Notes under the pieces: model-generated
The model's database searches: none
What the model saw: the letters and a program-made list of their open reading frames with translations, nothing else
Told to the model about the DNA's origin: nothing
In this document: positions 1-14,342 of the stretch, one piece after another
Layout of the letters: each line of letters starts with the position of its first letter
Position numbering within the stretch: position 1 is the first letter of the stretch
Position numbers and translations under genes: made by a program
NCBI GenBank assembly: GCA_902491395.1
Contig: CABUHO010000026.1
Location: 1-29,013, forward strand
Direction: 5' to 3'
DNA from: an uncultured Collinsella sp.
GTDB taxonomy: Bacteria > Actinomycetota > Coriobacteriia > Coriobacteriales > Coriobacteriaceae
DNA: 29,013 nt

Positions 1-3
1 GAC

Positions 4-26
4 GGAAAGCACATTAAGTGCTTTCC
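4..26. repeat. Short palindromic repeat, copy 1 (9-bp stem, ATTAA loop)
   Basis: A perfect 9-bp stem (GGAAAGCAC / GTGCTTTCC) closes a 5-nt loop ATTAA. The identical 23-nt sequence lies at 12943-12965 as the core of a much larger nested palindrome, and in both places CGTGCGGAA follows a few bases later. This points to a dispersed REP-like repeat. Nothing upstream is visible because the window starts here, so the larger structure may be cut off. Seen directly; the repeat-family reading is inference. Confidence 0.6.
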
Positions 27-220
27 TTTGCGTGCGGAACTCGCGACAAACTTAAACAGCGGGCCGCCCGGACCGGGAATCCGACGTGCTTGTCGGGGCA
101 ACGTTCCCTTCCAAATAGGGACAGGTTTATTTTGGTCGGTTTTATCTGGGGAAACGTCGCGCTCCAGCGGTGATCTGCTCTCATCTGTCGCATGGAAATC
201 GGCGGCGTTTCCATTTAACG

Positions 221-253
221 CAAAAGAGGCCGCTTCCCCTAGTAGGAAGCGAC
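221..253 (-). terminator. Probable terminator of the sigma/anti-sigma operon
   Basis: On the minus strand, 8 nt after the anti-sigma gene's stop codon, a 9-bp stem (229-237 with 245-253, one G-U pair) is followed by CCTCTTTTG. The position directly behind the gene and the short U tract suit an intrinsic terminator of moderate strength. Bases 27-220 contain no gene that I can support. Confidence 0.6.
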
Positions 254-261
254 CCCAAATC

Positions 262-1338
262 TTACGAATAGACGATGGTAAAGGGCTCTTTCGTTTCGGT
301 CTCCCCTGTTGATGTATACCTCACAATTTCAAGGGTTACCGAGACAACTTGATCGACATCAATCAACTTCGTTGGCACCCAGATGTTCTCTCCGCTATTG
401 CGCCCATAAGAAAAATATAAGTTGAACACCCCTGCGTCGTCATCTTCGATAATCTGCTCCGATCCATCCTTGTAGCTGACGGTCAGCTTATTATCAACTG
501 CTTCATAGCCCAAATCATCGATGTGCGTCTGGATGGAAAACGGGCTAATCTCAAGAGGCGAGTCACCGGAGCGGAGTTCCTTTGTATCGACGTACGCTCC
601 AATATTGAACTCGGGTGTCGACGCCTCAAACCGCCTCGCACTCTCACCTTCACCCTCGGTCCAATGGATATTCCAGGTGACAGCATGTTGCAAATCTCGC
701 TCGCGATCCATAGCGGCAAAGTACATCGTGCCATTAATGACAGTATCGCTTGATGTGTCCTTATCAATTGTGCTGCGTGTGTCAGGCCATTCCTCGCCGA
801 ACTTCATATCGGGCGTGCCGATGCCCTGCTCTTCTTCACCATAGAGAACAAGTTCGCCAATCTCTGCTGCTGGCTTGTAGTAGTTAACTCCATTTGGATT
901 GGACAACGTAAACGTCACGGCTCCGCAGCCGTTTTGGTCGATTGCCATCTCATGGATATCGAGCGTATAGCCGTTGCCCTCGACGGACAGATTAACCTCC
1001 TGGACTGCGCCTTCCAGGCTTTGGGGCGCGATGCCATCGCCAAACTCTCTGGTGTAGGTATATTTAGTTCCCGATGAGCCGCCGTTGGTCCAGGTAATGG
1101 AATCCCCGTTGCCGTGGTTTCCCCAGGCAGAGGCAAAATAGCTGGAATTGACGACGGCGTAGGCGACCCCTCCGGTCGCCAGCACTCCGGCAAGGCATCC
1201 GATCACGGCAACATACAGAGGCTTCGCGTGACCCTTTCGGCGAAGCGGCTCACCAGCAGCGGCATAAAGAAGACGGTCAGCAAGATCGCTATCGGCTTGG
1301 ACGGACTCGAAGGCCTGCTTGATTTGATTGGATTTCAC
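262..1338 (-). CDS. Membrane-anchored probable anti-sigma factor (DUF4179-like)
   Basis: A 358-residue protein with a short cytoplasmic N-terminus (about 1-40), one hydrophobic membrane segment (about 41-63, LYVAVIGCLAGVLATGG) and a large extracytoplasmic part of about 290 residues. This layout, and its place directly behind an ECF sigma gene, is that of the anti-sigma or sensor proteins paired with sigma factors in Firmicutes and Coriobacteriia, many of them annotated DUF4179. Partner binding by the N-terminus and holding the sigma factor at the membrane are inferred. The GTG start at 1338 has AGGAGGG five bases upstream. The start lies 50 bp inside the sigma gene in another frame, which suggests translational coupling. 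No zinc-binding HxxxCxxC motif is visible, so it is not a ZAS-type anti-sigma. Confidence 0.72.
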   Translation of the reverse strand: MKSNQIKQAFESVQADSDLADRLLYAAAGEPLRRKGHAKPLYVAVIGCLAGVLATGGVAYAVVNSSYFASAWGNHGNGDSITWTNGGSSGTKYTYTREFGDGIAPQSLEGAVQEVNLSVEGNGYTLDIHEMAIDQNGCGAVTFTLSNPNGVNYYKPAAEIGELVLYGEEEQGIGTPDMKFGEEWPDTRSTIDKDTSSDTVINGTMYFAAMDRERDLQHAVTWNIHWTEGEGESARRFEASTPEFNIGAYVDTKELRSGDSPLEISPFSIQTHIDDLGYEAVDNKLTVSYKDGSEQIIEDDDAGVFNLYFSYGRNSGENIWVPTKLIDVDQVVSVTLEIVRYTSTGETETKEPFTIVYS

Positions 1339-1807
1339 GGTCGCCCTCCTCTAGGATGAACTTGAGCTTCGATCTGCCGCGAGCCAAACGCGTTCGAACA
1401 GTCGCGGCTGGCACATGCAATAACTCGGCAATCTCTGAGGTCGAAAAGCCCAGATAGTAATAGAGCATGATGGGAACACGGAATCGTTCCGGAAGTCGCA
1501 TAACGTCTGACAGGACCGCCTTGGTCTCCTCCTGCGCCGTCGAAAGCGAATCGGCCAGGTTCTCAATATCCTCCACACGCCTCCATGGCTTTCGAAAGAG
1601 AGATTTGCATTCATTGATCGTGACCCGGATAAGCCATCGACGAAGATGTTCCCAGCTTTCAAATTGGGCATCGCTTTTGAGTAACTTCAGAAAGACGTCT
1701 TGAGCGACATCGTCGGCATCGGCACGATCGCGCAGATACGTCAATGCGATTCGAAACACGACATCACGGTGATCCTCGACCGCCTGTCTAAATGCTTGTT
1801 CTTCCAT
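1289..1807 (-). CDS. RNA polymerase sigma-70 factor, ECF type
   Basis: A 172-residue protein with the two-domain ECF layout. Region 2 is at about residues 14-77, with the DADDVAQDVFLKLL core and the RRWLIRVTINECKSLFRK stretch for -10 recognition and melting. Region 4 is at about 97-150, ending in the helix-turn-helix STSEIAELLHVPAATVRTRLARGR that reads the -35 element. It directs core polymerase to a specialised regulon, probably in response to an envelope signal sensed by the membrane protein encoded downstream. The ATG at 1807 was chosen because a near-perfect Shine-Dalgarno sequence, GGAGGTG, lies three bases upstream (GGAGGTGATT continuous); the open frame runs 34 codons further up without an equivalent site. 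The specific ECF group cannot be assigned by eye. Confidence 0.9.
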   Translation of the reverse strand: MEEQAFRQAVEDHRDVVFRIALTYLRDRADADDVAQDVFLKLLKSDAQFESWEHLRRWLIRVTINECKSLFRKPWRRVEDIENLADSLSTAQEETKAVLSDVMRLPERFRVPIMLYYYLGFSTSEIAELLHVPAATVRTRLARGRSKLKFILEEGDREIQSNQAGLRVRPSR

Positions 1808-1855
1808 AATCACCTCCCGGTGATGCTGATGTTTCTTGCTGAGGCCCTCACCATA

Positions 1856-1884
1856 GATACGCTTTGACCGAACGAAATGTTTCA
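1856..1884 (-). promoter_or_regulatory. ECF-type promoter candidate upstream of the sigma gene
   Basis: On the minus strand TGAAAC (1884-1879) is separated by 17 bp from CGTATC (1861-1856). This resembles the GAAAC / CGTA boxes of ECF promoters such as those read by SigW, where the spacer is usually 16 bp. It ends about 49 bp before the sigma start codon, so the sigma factor may activate its own operon. The motif is seen; autoregulation is inferred. Confidence 0.5.
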
Positions 1885-1972
1885 AATTCAAGCAGGAATA
1901 ACCTACCAAAAAACCCTGCCCCTTATTGGCAAGGGATCGACGGAACGCAACAGGTTGAGCATACGCAAGCGA

Positions 1973-2110
1973 GCGGCCCCCAGAGCGTACAAGGTGGCAT
2001 GAAAAAGGCAGGGCATTGACCTTTTGGTCATGCCCTGCCTTTTGAATGACAGATTGTAGCTCTGGGGGCCGCGCAGCGACGGAGGTCGCCGCCGTTCGTT
2101 AGAACGGCGG
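1973..2110. repeat. Structured intergenic repeat, copy A (nested stems plus 3' hairpin)
   Basis: Reading the plus strand, an outer perfect 14-bp stem (1973-1986 with 2059-2072) encloses an inner stem (2003-2021 with 2026-2043; 18 bp, one bulged T at 2017, TTTT loop). It is followed by a separate 9-bp hairpin with loop GTTA (2089-2110). Copy B at 21318-21452 has the same plan. The 22-nt hairpin is identical in both, as are CAAGGTG and CAGATTG between the stems, while the stem sequences differ in a pairing-preserving way. Here the element fills the gap between the rpoC stop and the sigma operon. Confidence 0.75.
2002..2043 (-). terminator. Intrinsic terminator of the rpoBC operon (works from either side)
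   Basis: The inner stem of the structured repeat has 18 base pairs rich in G-C. On the minus strand it is followed by TTTTT (plus 2006-2002), about 70 nt after the rpoC stop. The plus strand also ends in TTTT, so it could stop transcription from either direction. The hairpin at 2089-2110, only 6 nt from the rpoC stop, may add to 3'-end formation. Confidence 0.8.
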
Positions 2111-2116
2111 AACTAG

Positions 2117-10093
<7,977 letters not shown>

Positions 10094-10166
10094 CAGGTTT
10101 TTCCTCCTTCACGGAAATGCTCGGTGGGTTGGCGAGGCATAGCTTCGCCAGTTATCGCAACCTAAT

Positions 10167-10194
10167 AGTTTATCAGGTACCGACCGTTGGGCAA
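10167..10194 (-). promoter_or_regulatory. Candidate housekeeping promoter for rpoBC
   Basis: On the minus strand TTGCCC (10194-10189), a 16-bp spacer and TAAACT (10172-10167) would start transcription about 65 nt before the rpoB start codon. Both boxes deviate from consensus, so this is tentative. The galU terminator upstream implies that rpoB needs its own promoter in this 287-bp gap. Confidence 0.4.
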
Positions 10195-10326
10195 GAAAAG
10201 CCTTGACGCGATTGAGTTTTTGGAGTAGCAAAGTTTTTCGGCAGAAAACACGCAGGTAGATGTATGTATATCGAACATCTGTTCATATATTTTCTGTGAA
10301 CAGGGAGCCAGCAATCGCAGCTCTTA

Positions 10327-10360
10327 TAAAAAACGGGCGCGAACCGAGGTCCACGCCCGT
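10327..10360 (-). terminator. Intrinsic terminator of galU
   Basis: On the minus strand, about 20 nt after the galU stop, a 7-bp stem ACGGGCG/CGCCCGT (10360-10354 with 10339-10333) is followed by TTTTTT. It separates galU from the rpoBC transcript. Confidence 0.82.
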
Positions 10361-10380
10361 AAATGTCGATGACCGAAGGC

Positions 10381-11289
10381 TTACTTGCGCATCAAGCCGC
10401 CGCGCTCGTCGATGGCGTCCCAGAAAGCGCTGGCAAAGCGAGGGTCGCTTGCGGCCATGAGGGCGTTGGTGGCCATCCAGCCAGACGGGGTGCCAGTGTC
10501 GTAGCCCGAGAGCGGATCGATGACGACAGCGTACATAGCCTCGCGGTCGAGCGAGCGGGCCATAGCGTCGGTAAGCTGAATCTCGCCGCCCTTGCCGGCC
10601 TGCTGGTCGGCAAGCAGATCCATGACCAGCGGGCTCAGCAGGTAACGGCCGACGATGTACAGGTTGGACGGAGCCGCCTCGGGAGCAGGCTTCTCGACTA
10701 GACCGCCGATGCGCCAGACAGCGCCCGGCTCGGCATCGGCAACGCCCTCGGCGCCCTCGAGCGAACCGACGCGCTCGCCGGCGATAACGCCGTAGCGGCT
10801 GACTTCCTCGGGCGAGCAAGCAGCGACGGCGATAACCGAAGCACCACCGTGCTCCTTGGAAACGGCGAGCATCTTGTCGCAGATGTCGCGGTTAGGCACA
10901 ACGTAGTCGCCCAGAAGAACCAGGAAGTTCTCCCCTGCCACGGCGTCGGCAGCAGAGCGGATAGCATGGCCGAGGCCCTTGGGCTCGTACTGATAACGGA
11001 AGTCGACCGGCATACCGCCAGCATGGGCGACGGCATCGGCATAGGCATTCTTGCCGCGCTCGCGCAGCAGGTTCTCGAGCGAGCGATCGGGCTGGAAGTA
11101 GCTCAGCAGCTCGGGCTTACCGGGAGAGGTAACGATGATGGCGTCGTCGACCTCCTCGGGGTCGAGTGCCTCCTCAACGACATACTGAATGACCGGCTTG
11201 TCGAGCACCGGCAACATCTCTTTGGGCGTGCACTTAGTGCCAGGCAGAAAACGCGTGCCAAGACCGGCGGCGGGGATGATTGCCTTCAT
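10381..11289 (-). CDS. galU: UTP--glucose-1-phosphate uridylyltransferase
   Basis: A 302-residue enzyme that makes UDP-glucose from UTP and glucose-1-phosphate, feeding cell-envelope glycan and galactose pathways. The N-terminus carries the nucleotide-binding motif AAGLGTRFLPGTKCTPKEMLP (residues about 6-26). EPKGLGHAI, LLGDYVVP and GGLVEKP are typical of bacterial GalU. Length fits the family. I prefer the ATG at 11289, which gives the classic MKAIIPAAGLGTR beginning. A TTG three codons upstream (11298) is in frame but sits only two bases from the AAAGGAT ribosome site, against eleven for the ATG. It is flanked by terminators on both sides, so it is probably transcribed alone. Confidence 0.95.
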   Translation of the reverse strand: MKAIIPAAGLGTRFLPGTKCTPKEMLPVLDKPVIQYVVEEALDPEEVDDAIIVTSPGKPELLSYFQPDRSLENLLRERGKNAYADAVAHAGGMPVDFRYQYEPKGLGHAIRSAADAVAGENFLVLLGDYVVPNRDICDKMLAVSKEHGGASVIAVAACSPEEVSRYGVIAGERVGSLEGAEGVADAEPGAVWRIGGLVEKPAPEAAPSNLYIVGRYLLSPLVMDLLADQQAGKGGEIQLTDAMARSLDREAMYAVVIDPLSGYDTGTPSGWMATNALMAASDPRFASAFWDAIDERGGLMRK

Positions 11290-11540
11290 GTTATTCAAGG
11301 ATCCTTTCGCAGGCGCAGAATGCGCCCTATGCGTGCGGCACGGCGGCCGCAGACCAAATTGCGATACCGAAGTATCTTACCGCCGAAGACATACGTCGCC
11401 GTAAGGCAAACGCAATTCTTCAGCAGGTCAACGCAAATTATTGCTCGAATGGTGCAATTTTACGCCCCAGCGGTAACGGGATTGACACGGCGAAGACAAC
11501 GGTGTTCTGCGTGCCGAGCAATGGGAATGAGAGGCCAAAA
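11290..11540. other. Gene-free stretch upstream of galU
   Basis: About 250 bp between the galU start and the rplL terminator. The galU promoter must lie here on the minus strand, but I find no convincing pair of boxes; TAAGAT near 11375-11380 is a possible -10 without a good -35. A small hairpin GATAC-CGAA-GTATC lies at 11363-11376. Open frames across this stretch look like chance. Confidence 0.4.
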
Positions 11541-11575
11541 CAAAAAAGACGGGGCTCGCATAGCGAGTCCCGTCT
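11541..11575 (-). terminator. Intrinsic terminator of rplJL
   Basis: On the minus strand, 27 nt after the rplL stop, a 13-bp stem (11575-11563 with 11559-11547, one G-U pair, 3-nt loop) is followed by TTTTTTG. This is a strong, classical rho-independent terminator. Confidence 0.92.
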
Positions 11576-11602
11576 GCAAAGAAATCTGGCGAGAGAGCCT
11601 GA

Positions 11603-11980
11603 TTACTTGAGGGTGACAGCAGCGCCAGCAGCCTCGAGCTTCTCCTTGGCAGCCTCGGCGTCCTCCTTCTTGGCACCCTCGAGAACAGCCTTGGGAGCGC
11701 CCTCGACGACCTCCTTGGCCTCCTTCAGGCCAAGGTTGGTAAGCTCACGGACGGCCTTGATGACCTGGATCTTGTTGTCGCCGAAGCCCTCGAGCACGAC
11801 GTCAAACTCGGTCTTCTCCTCGGCCTCAGCAGCGCCAGCAGCAGGAGCGGCGACAACAGCGGCAGGAGCAGCGGCGGAAACGCCGAAGGTGTCCTCGATA
11901 GCCTTGACGAGCTCGGAAGCCTCGAGAAGGGTCATTTCCTTAAGAGCATCGATGATCTCATCGGTGGTAAGCTTAGCCAT
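11603..11980 (-). CDS. rplL: 50S ribosomal protein L7/L12
   Basis: A 125-residue stalk protein that recruits translation factors to the ribosome. It shows the N-terminal dimerisation helix (MAKLTTDEIIDALKEMTLLE), the alanine-rich hinge (about residues 50-65) and the C-terminal factor-binding domain with KTEFDVVLEGFGDNKIQVIK and LGLKEAKEVVEGAPK. Length is normal. The ATG at 11980 has AAAGGA seven bases upstream; eleven more open codons lie upstream but lack a ribosome site. It follows rplJ by 102 bp with no promoter or terminator that I can see between them, so it shares the L10-regulated transcript. Confidence 0.97.
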   Translation of the reverse strand: MAKLTTDEIIDALKEMTLLEASELVKAIEDTFGVSAAAPAAVVAAPAAGAAEAEEKTEFDVVLEGFGDNKIQVIKAVRELTNLGLKEAKEVVEGAPKAVLEGAKKEDAEAAKEKLEAAGAAVTLK

Positions 11981-11999
11981 TTCTAAGTCCTTTCGGTTT

Positions 12000-12064
12000 C
12001 CGTGTCTGTGCACGGAGATCAGTTAAAACACGGCGCGAATGCGCCAGGGGTGCGGCGTTGCCGC
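12000..12064 (-). other. Three small hairpins in the rplJ-rplL spacer
   Basis: Three 5-bp stems in series: 12000-12004 with 12011-12015, 12032-12036 with 12041-12045, and 12052-12056 with 12060-12064. None has a U tract, so they are not terminators. They may act in transcript processing or translational setting of the L12:L10 ratio, since L12 is needed in several copies per L10; that role is inference. Confidence 0.35.
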
Positions 12065-12082
12065 CGCGGGTGAAAACAGCAA

Positions 12083-12604
12083 CTAGGCTGCCTTCTGCTC
12101 GGAGACCTGCTGGATCGAACGAGCGAGACCAGAGGAAACGCCGTTGACGCAGACAGCGATGTCGCGAGCGAAACCGGAGATGAGACCGGCGATCTGGCCG
12201 AGAAGCTGATCCTTGGTGGGCAGCTCGGCGATAGCCTTAACATCATCAGCGGAAACGGCCTTGCCGTCGGAGATACCGCCCTTGATCTCAAGGACGCCCT
12301 TGGACTTAGCAGAGAAGTCCTTGAGGGCCTTAGCGGCCTCGACCGGCTCGGTCTCGTAGAACACATAAGCGACGGGGCCGGCGAGGATCTCGTCGAGCTC
12401 GGGCTGCTCCTGGTTCTTGAGAGCGATCTTGACCAGGTTGTTCTTGTAGACCTTCATCTCGGCGCCGCACTCGCGAAGCTGATGACGCAGCTCCTGAGCC
12501 TGCTTAACCGTCAGACCGTTGTAGTTGACGACGAACAGACCGGCGTTCTCGGCGATACGGGACTCGATCTCTGCAACCTTGTCGATTTTGTACTGCTGGG
12601 GCAT
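12083..12604 (-). CDS. rplJ: 50S ribosomal protein L10
   Basis: A 173-residue protein that anchors the L7/L12 dimers to 23S rRNA, forming the ribosomal stalk. It begins MPQQYKIDKVAEIESRIAEN and contains the characteristic GLTVKQAQELRHQLRE, then KVYKNNLVKIAL, and a C-terminal helix for L12 binding. The ATG at 12604 has GGAGGTG six bases upstream. It is first gene of the rplJ-rplL operon and by family knowledge represses its own transcript through the leader mapped upstream. The rplK-rplA genes that often precede it are absent here; an aminotransferase gene precedes it instead. Confidence 0.97.
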   Translation of the reverse strand: MPQQYKIDKVAEIESRIAENAGLFVVNYNGLTVKQAQELRHQLRECGAEMKVYKNNLVKIALKNQEQPELDEILAGPVAYVFYETEPVEAAKALKDFSAKSKGVLEIKGGISDGKAVSADDVKAIAELPTKDQLLGQIAGLISGFARDIAVCVNGVSSGLARSIQQVSEQKAA

Positions 12605-12666
12605 GAATTACACCTCCTCGAATTCTTTCCGGGCACGGTCCGCCACAAGGACGTGACGGGGGCATG

Positions 12667-12706
12667 TCCAAAAAGAAAGCCCCCGCGCTGCATGAGCGAC
12701 GGGGGC
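12667..12706 (-). terminator. Attenuator hairpin in the rplJ leader
   Basis: On the minus strand a G-C rich stem (12706-12700 with 12685-12679, extended by AGCG/CGCT inside) is followed by CTTTCTTTTT. It lies about 75 nt before the rplJ start codon and downstream of the L10-binding leader. This is the usual place for the regulatory terminator that forms when L10 is in excess. Confidence 0.8.
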
Positions 12707-12724
12707 GAGAAGACATATCTACTC

Positions 12725-12800
12725 GACCACCTCGGCTGGCGGGATATCCCATTAAGCTCGCGGGCGATGCCCGTTTGCACCGGCTGTCTCTGGCAGCGGA
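12725..12800 (-). promoter_or_regulatory. Ribosomal protein L10 leader (autoregulatory RNA element)
   Basis: The minus strand reads GCCAGAGACAGCCGGTGC (12794-12777), then GCTTAATGGG, then CCAGCCGAGGTGG (12739-12727). These are the hallmark blocks of the L10 leader (Rfam RF00557), which mimics the L10/L12 binding site on 23S rRNA and contains a kink-turn. Followed by an attenuator hairpin, it should lower rplJL transcription when free L10 accumulates. The motifs are seen; the mechanism is known for the family. Confidence 0.85.
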
Positions 12801-12820
12801 TTCGTGCGTGAACCGAAAGT

Positions 12821-12849
12821 ATTATGGCGGGGACCCCGGCGTCGGTCAA
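12821..12849 (-). promoter_or_regulatory. Strong housekeeping promoter for rplJL
   Basis: TTGACC (12849-12844), a 17-bp spacer and CATAAT (12826-12821) on the minus strand, each one base off consensus. The predicted start near 12814 gives a leader of about 210 nt that holds the L10 element and attenuator. The -35 box lies inside the outer arm of the nested inverted repeat 12841-13058. Confidence 0.75.
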
Positions 12850-13058
12850 CGGAAAACCGGGCTGCACACAATTCCACCATCCGACACGCTCCGCCGAAGG
12901 CCAGGCGCAAGGTTTCCGCTCGGTCAGGTCCTGGGCTCGCTCGGAAAGCACATTAAGTGCTTTCCGGCTCGTGCGGAATCTACGGAAACCTTGCGCCTGG
13001 CCTTCGGCGGCGCGTGCCTGCGTCAACTATGGGGCAGACCGGTTTTACGTTGACCGAC
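12841..13058. repeat. 218-bp nested inverted repeat with three stems
   Basis: Three stems share one centre. The outer arms are 12841-12865 and 13034-13058 (23 of 25 pair). The middle arms are 12885-12918 and 12983-13016 (33 of 34 pair, with 28 contiguous). The inner hairpin 12943-12965 has a 9-bp stem and is identical to 4-26. The outer similarity continues beyond the arms, with a four-base gap, through CATAAT on both sides. No coding sequence is supported inside. It separates the aminotransferase gene from the rplJL promoter and could act as a transcription barrier or cruciform; that is inference. Bases 12943-12965 are the second copy of the short palindrome. Confidence 0.85.
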
Positions 13059-13112
13059 GTGCCCCACGCATAATCCTTATGTCGGTAGGCTGATGCGTTG
13101 CGTCCCTGATGG

Positions 13113-14249
13113 CTACAGGGTTGAAACGAAGGTGGACAGGCGGTGGAGGCCTTCGTCTAGGTCTTTGTCGGAGACGCAGTAGCTTAGGCGGATGCGGCCT
13201 TCGGTGCCGAAGCAGTCGCCCGGGACTAGGGCTACGTTTGCCTCTTTGATGGCTTTGATGCAGAAGGCTTCGCTTGTTAGGCCGAATTGTTTGATGCTCG
13301 GGAAAGCGTAGAAGGCTCCTGCGGGCTCTACTGCGTCGAGGCCCATGGCGTTTAAGGCTGCGAGTACACGTTTGCGACGAGCTCGGTAGACTTCGAGCAT
13401 GGGAGCGGGGTCGACGGTGAGGGCTCGGGCTGCGGCGTCCATTTCGAAGGAGACGGCGCTCGATACTAAGTATTGGTGAGCCTTGGCGATCTCGGCGATG
13501 ACGGGGGCTGCTGCTGCGAGCCAGCCCAAACGCCAGCCAGTCATGGCCCATGGCTTGGAGAAGCTCTCGATGACTACTGTCTGCTCACGCAGCTCCGGGT
13601 GACGCTGGGCAAAGCGCTCGTAGCCATCCGCATAGACCAGACGGTTGTACACGTCGTCGCAGACCACGTAGATACCCGCCTGCTCTGCCACGTGTGCCAC
13701 GGCGTCGAGCGATGCTGCGTTGAGGATGCAGCCCGTGGGATTGTTGGGCGAGCAGATAACGATGGCCTTGGTCGCCGGCGTCACGCAGGCACGAAGCGCT
13801 TCCTCGTCAATCTGGAATTGCGCGGGCTCCGTATCCAAAAAGACCGCCTTGGCGTGGTTGGCCACGACGATGCTCTCGTACAGGCCAAAAGCCGGCGTGG
13901 GGATAATGACCTCGTCGCCGGGGTTGAGCATGGCCATGAATGTTGCCGACAGAGCCTCGGTCGCGCCGTCGGTCAGGATGACCTCATCCGCCGAAAACGA
14001 AAGGCCTGCGTCACCCATATATGTGGACAGCGCCTCGCGCAAGGCGGGGCGGCCGTTGTTGGGCGGATAGTGCGTGTCGCCGCGGTTGAGCGATGCGGTC
14101 ACCTCGGCGCTGATCACGTCGGGCGTGGGAAAATCGGGCTCGCCGAGCGCAAGCGCAATGCATCCCGGGCGCTGCGCGGCGAGTGCGTTGATTCGGCGAA
14201 TGCCGGAGGGCTTGAGCGTGGCAAGCGAGGTATTCATGGGCAGGCGCAT
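13113..14249 (-). CDS. PLP-dependent aminotransferase, class I/II (aspartate aminotransferase fold)
   Basis: A 378-residue fold-type I aminotransferase. Visible landmarks are ALGEPDFPTPD near residue 36, the PLP-phosphate region DGATEALS, SPNNPTG at about 164-170, CDDVYNRL with the cofactor-binding aspartate, and SFSKPWAMTGWRLGW with the PLP lysine at about K233. The protein should move an amino group between an amino acid and a 2-oxo acid; the substrate (aspartate, aromatic or branched) cannot be decided by eye. The ATG at 14249 has AAAGGAAT upstream; another ATG lies four codons in. The last third of the gene uses CTA, TTA, AAA and CAA codons far more than the first two thirds. Divergent from the next gene across a 93-bp gap. 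Confidence 0.9.
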   Translation of the reverse strand: MRLPMNTSLATLKPSGIRRINALAAQRPGCIALALGEPDFPTPDVISAEVTASLNRGDTHYPPNNGRPALREALSTYMGDAGLSFSADEVILTDGATEALSATFMAMLNPGDEVIIPTPAFGLYESIVVANHAKAVFLDTEPAQFQIDEEALRACVTPATKAIVICSPNNPTGCILNAASLDAVAHVAEQAGIYVVCDDVYNRLVYADGYERFAQRHPELREQTVVIESFSKPWAMTGWRLGWLAAAAPVIAEIAKAHQYLVSSAVSFEMDAAARALTVDPAPMLEVYRARRKRVLAALNAMGLDAVEPAGAFYAFPSIKQFGLTSEAFCIKAIKEANVALVPGDCFGTEGRIRLSYCVSDKDLDEGLHRLSTFVSTL

Positions 14250-14342
14250 GGCATTCCTTTCGTAAGGGTTGCACTAGGATAGCGCGCCGTCCGGCCAACA
14301 GACGGTGTAACCTAAACGGAAATGAACCGGAACGGAGGCGGC

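Noticed and set aside
14..214. Minus-strand frame of 66 codons at the left edge
   Set aside because: Covers the short palindrome, no ribosome site, no family resemblance.
13050..13074. Rightward promoter TTGACC...CATAAT in the right arm of the large palindrome
   Set aside because: The spacer is only 13 bp and it would read into the 3' end of a minus-strand gene; more likely a decayed mirror copy of the rplJ promoter.
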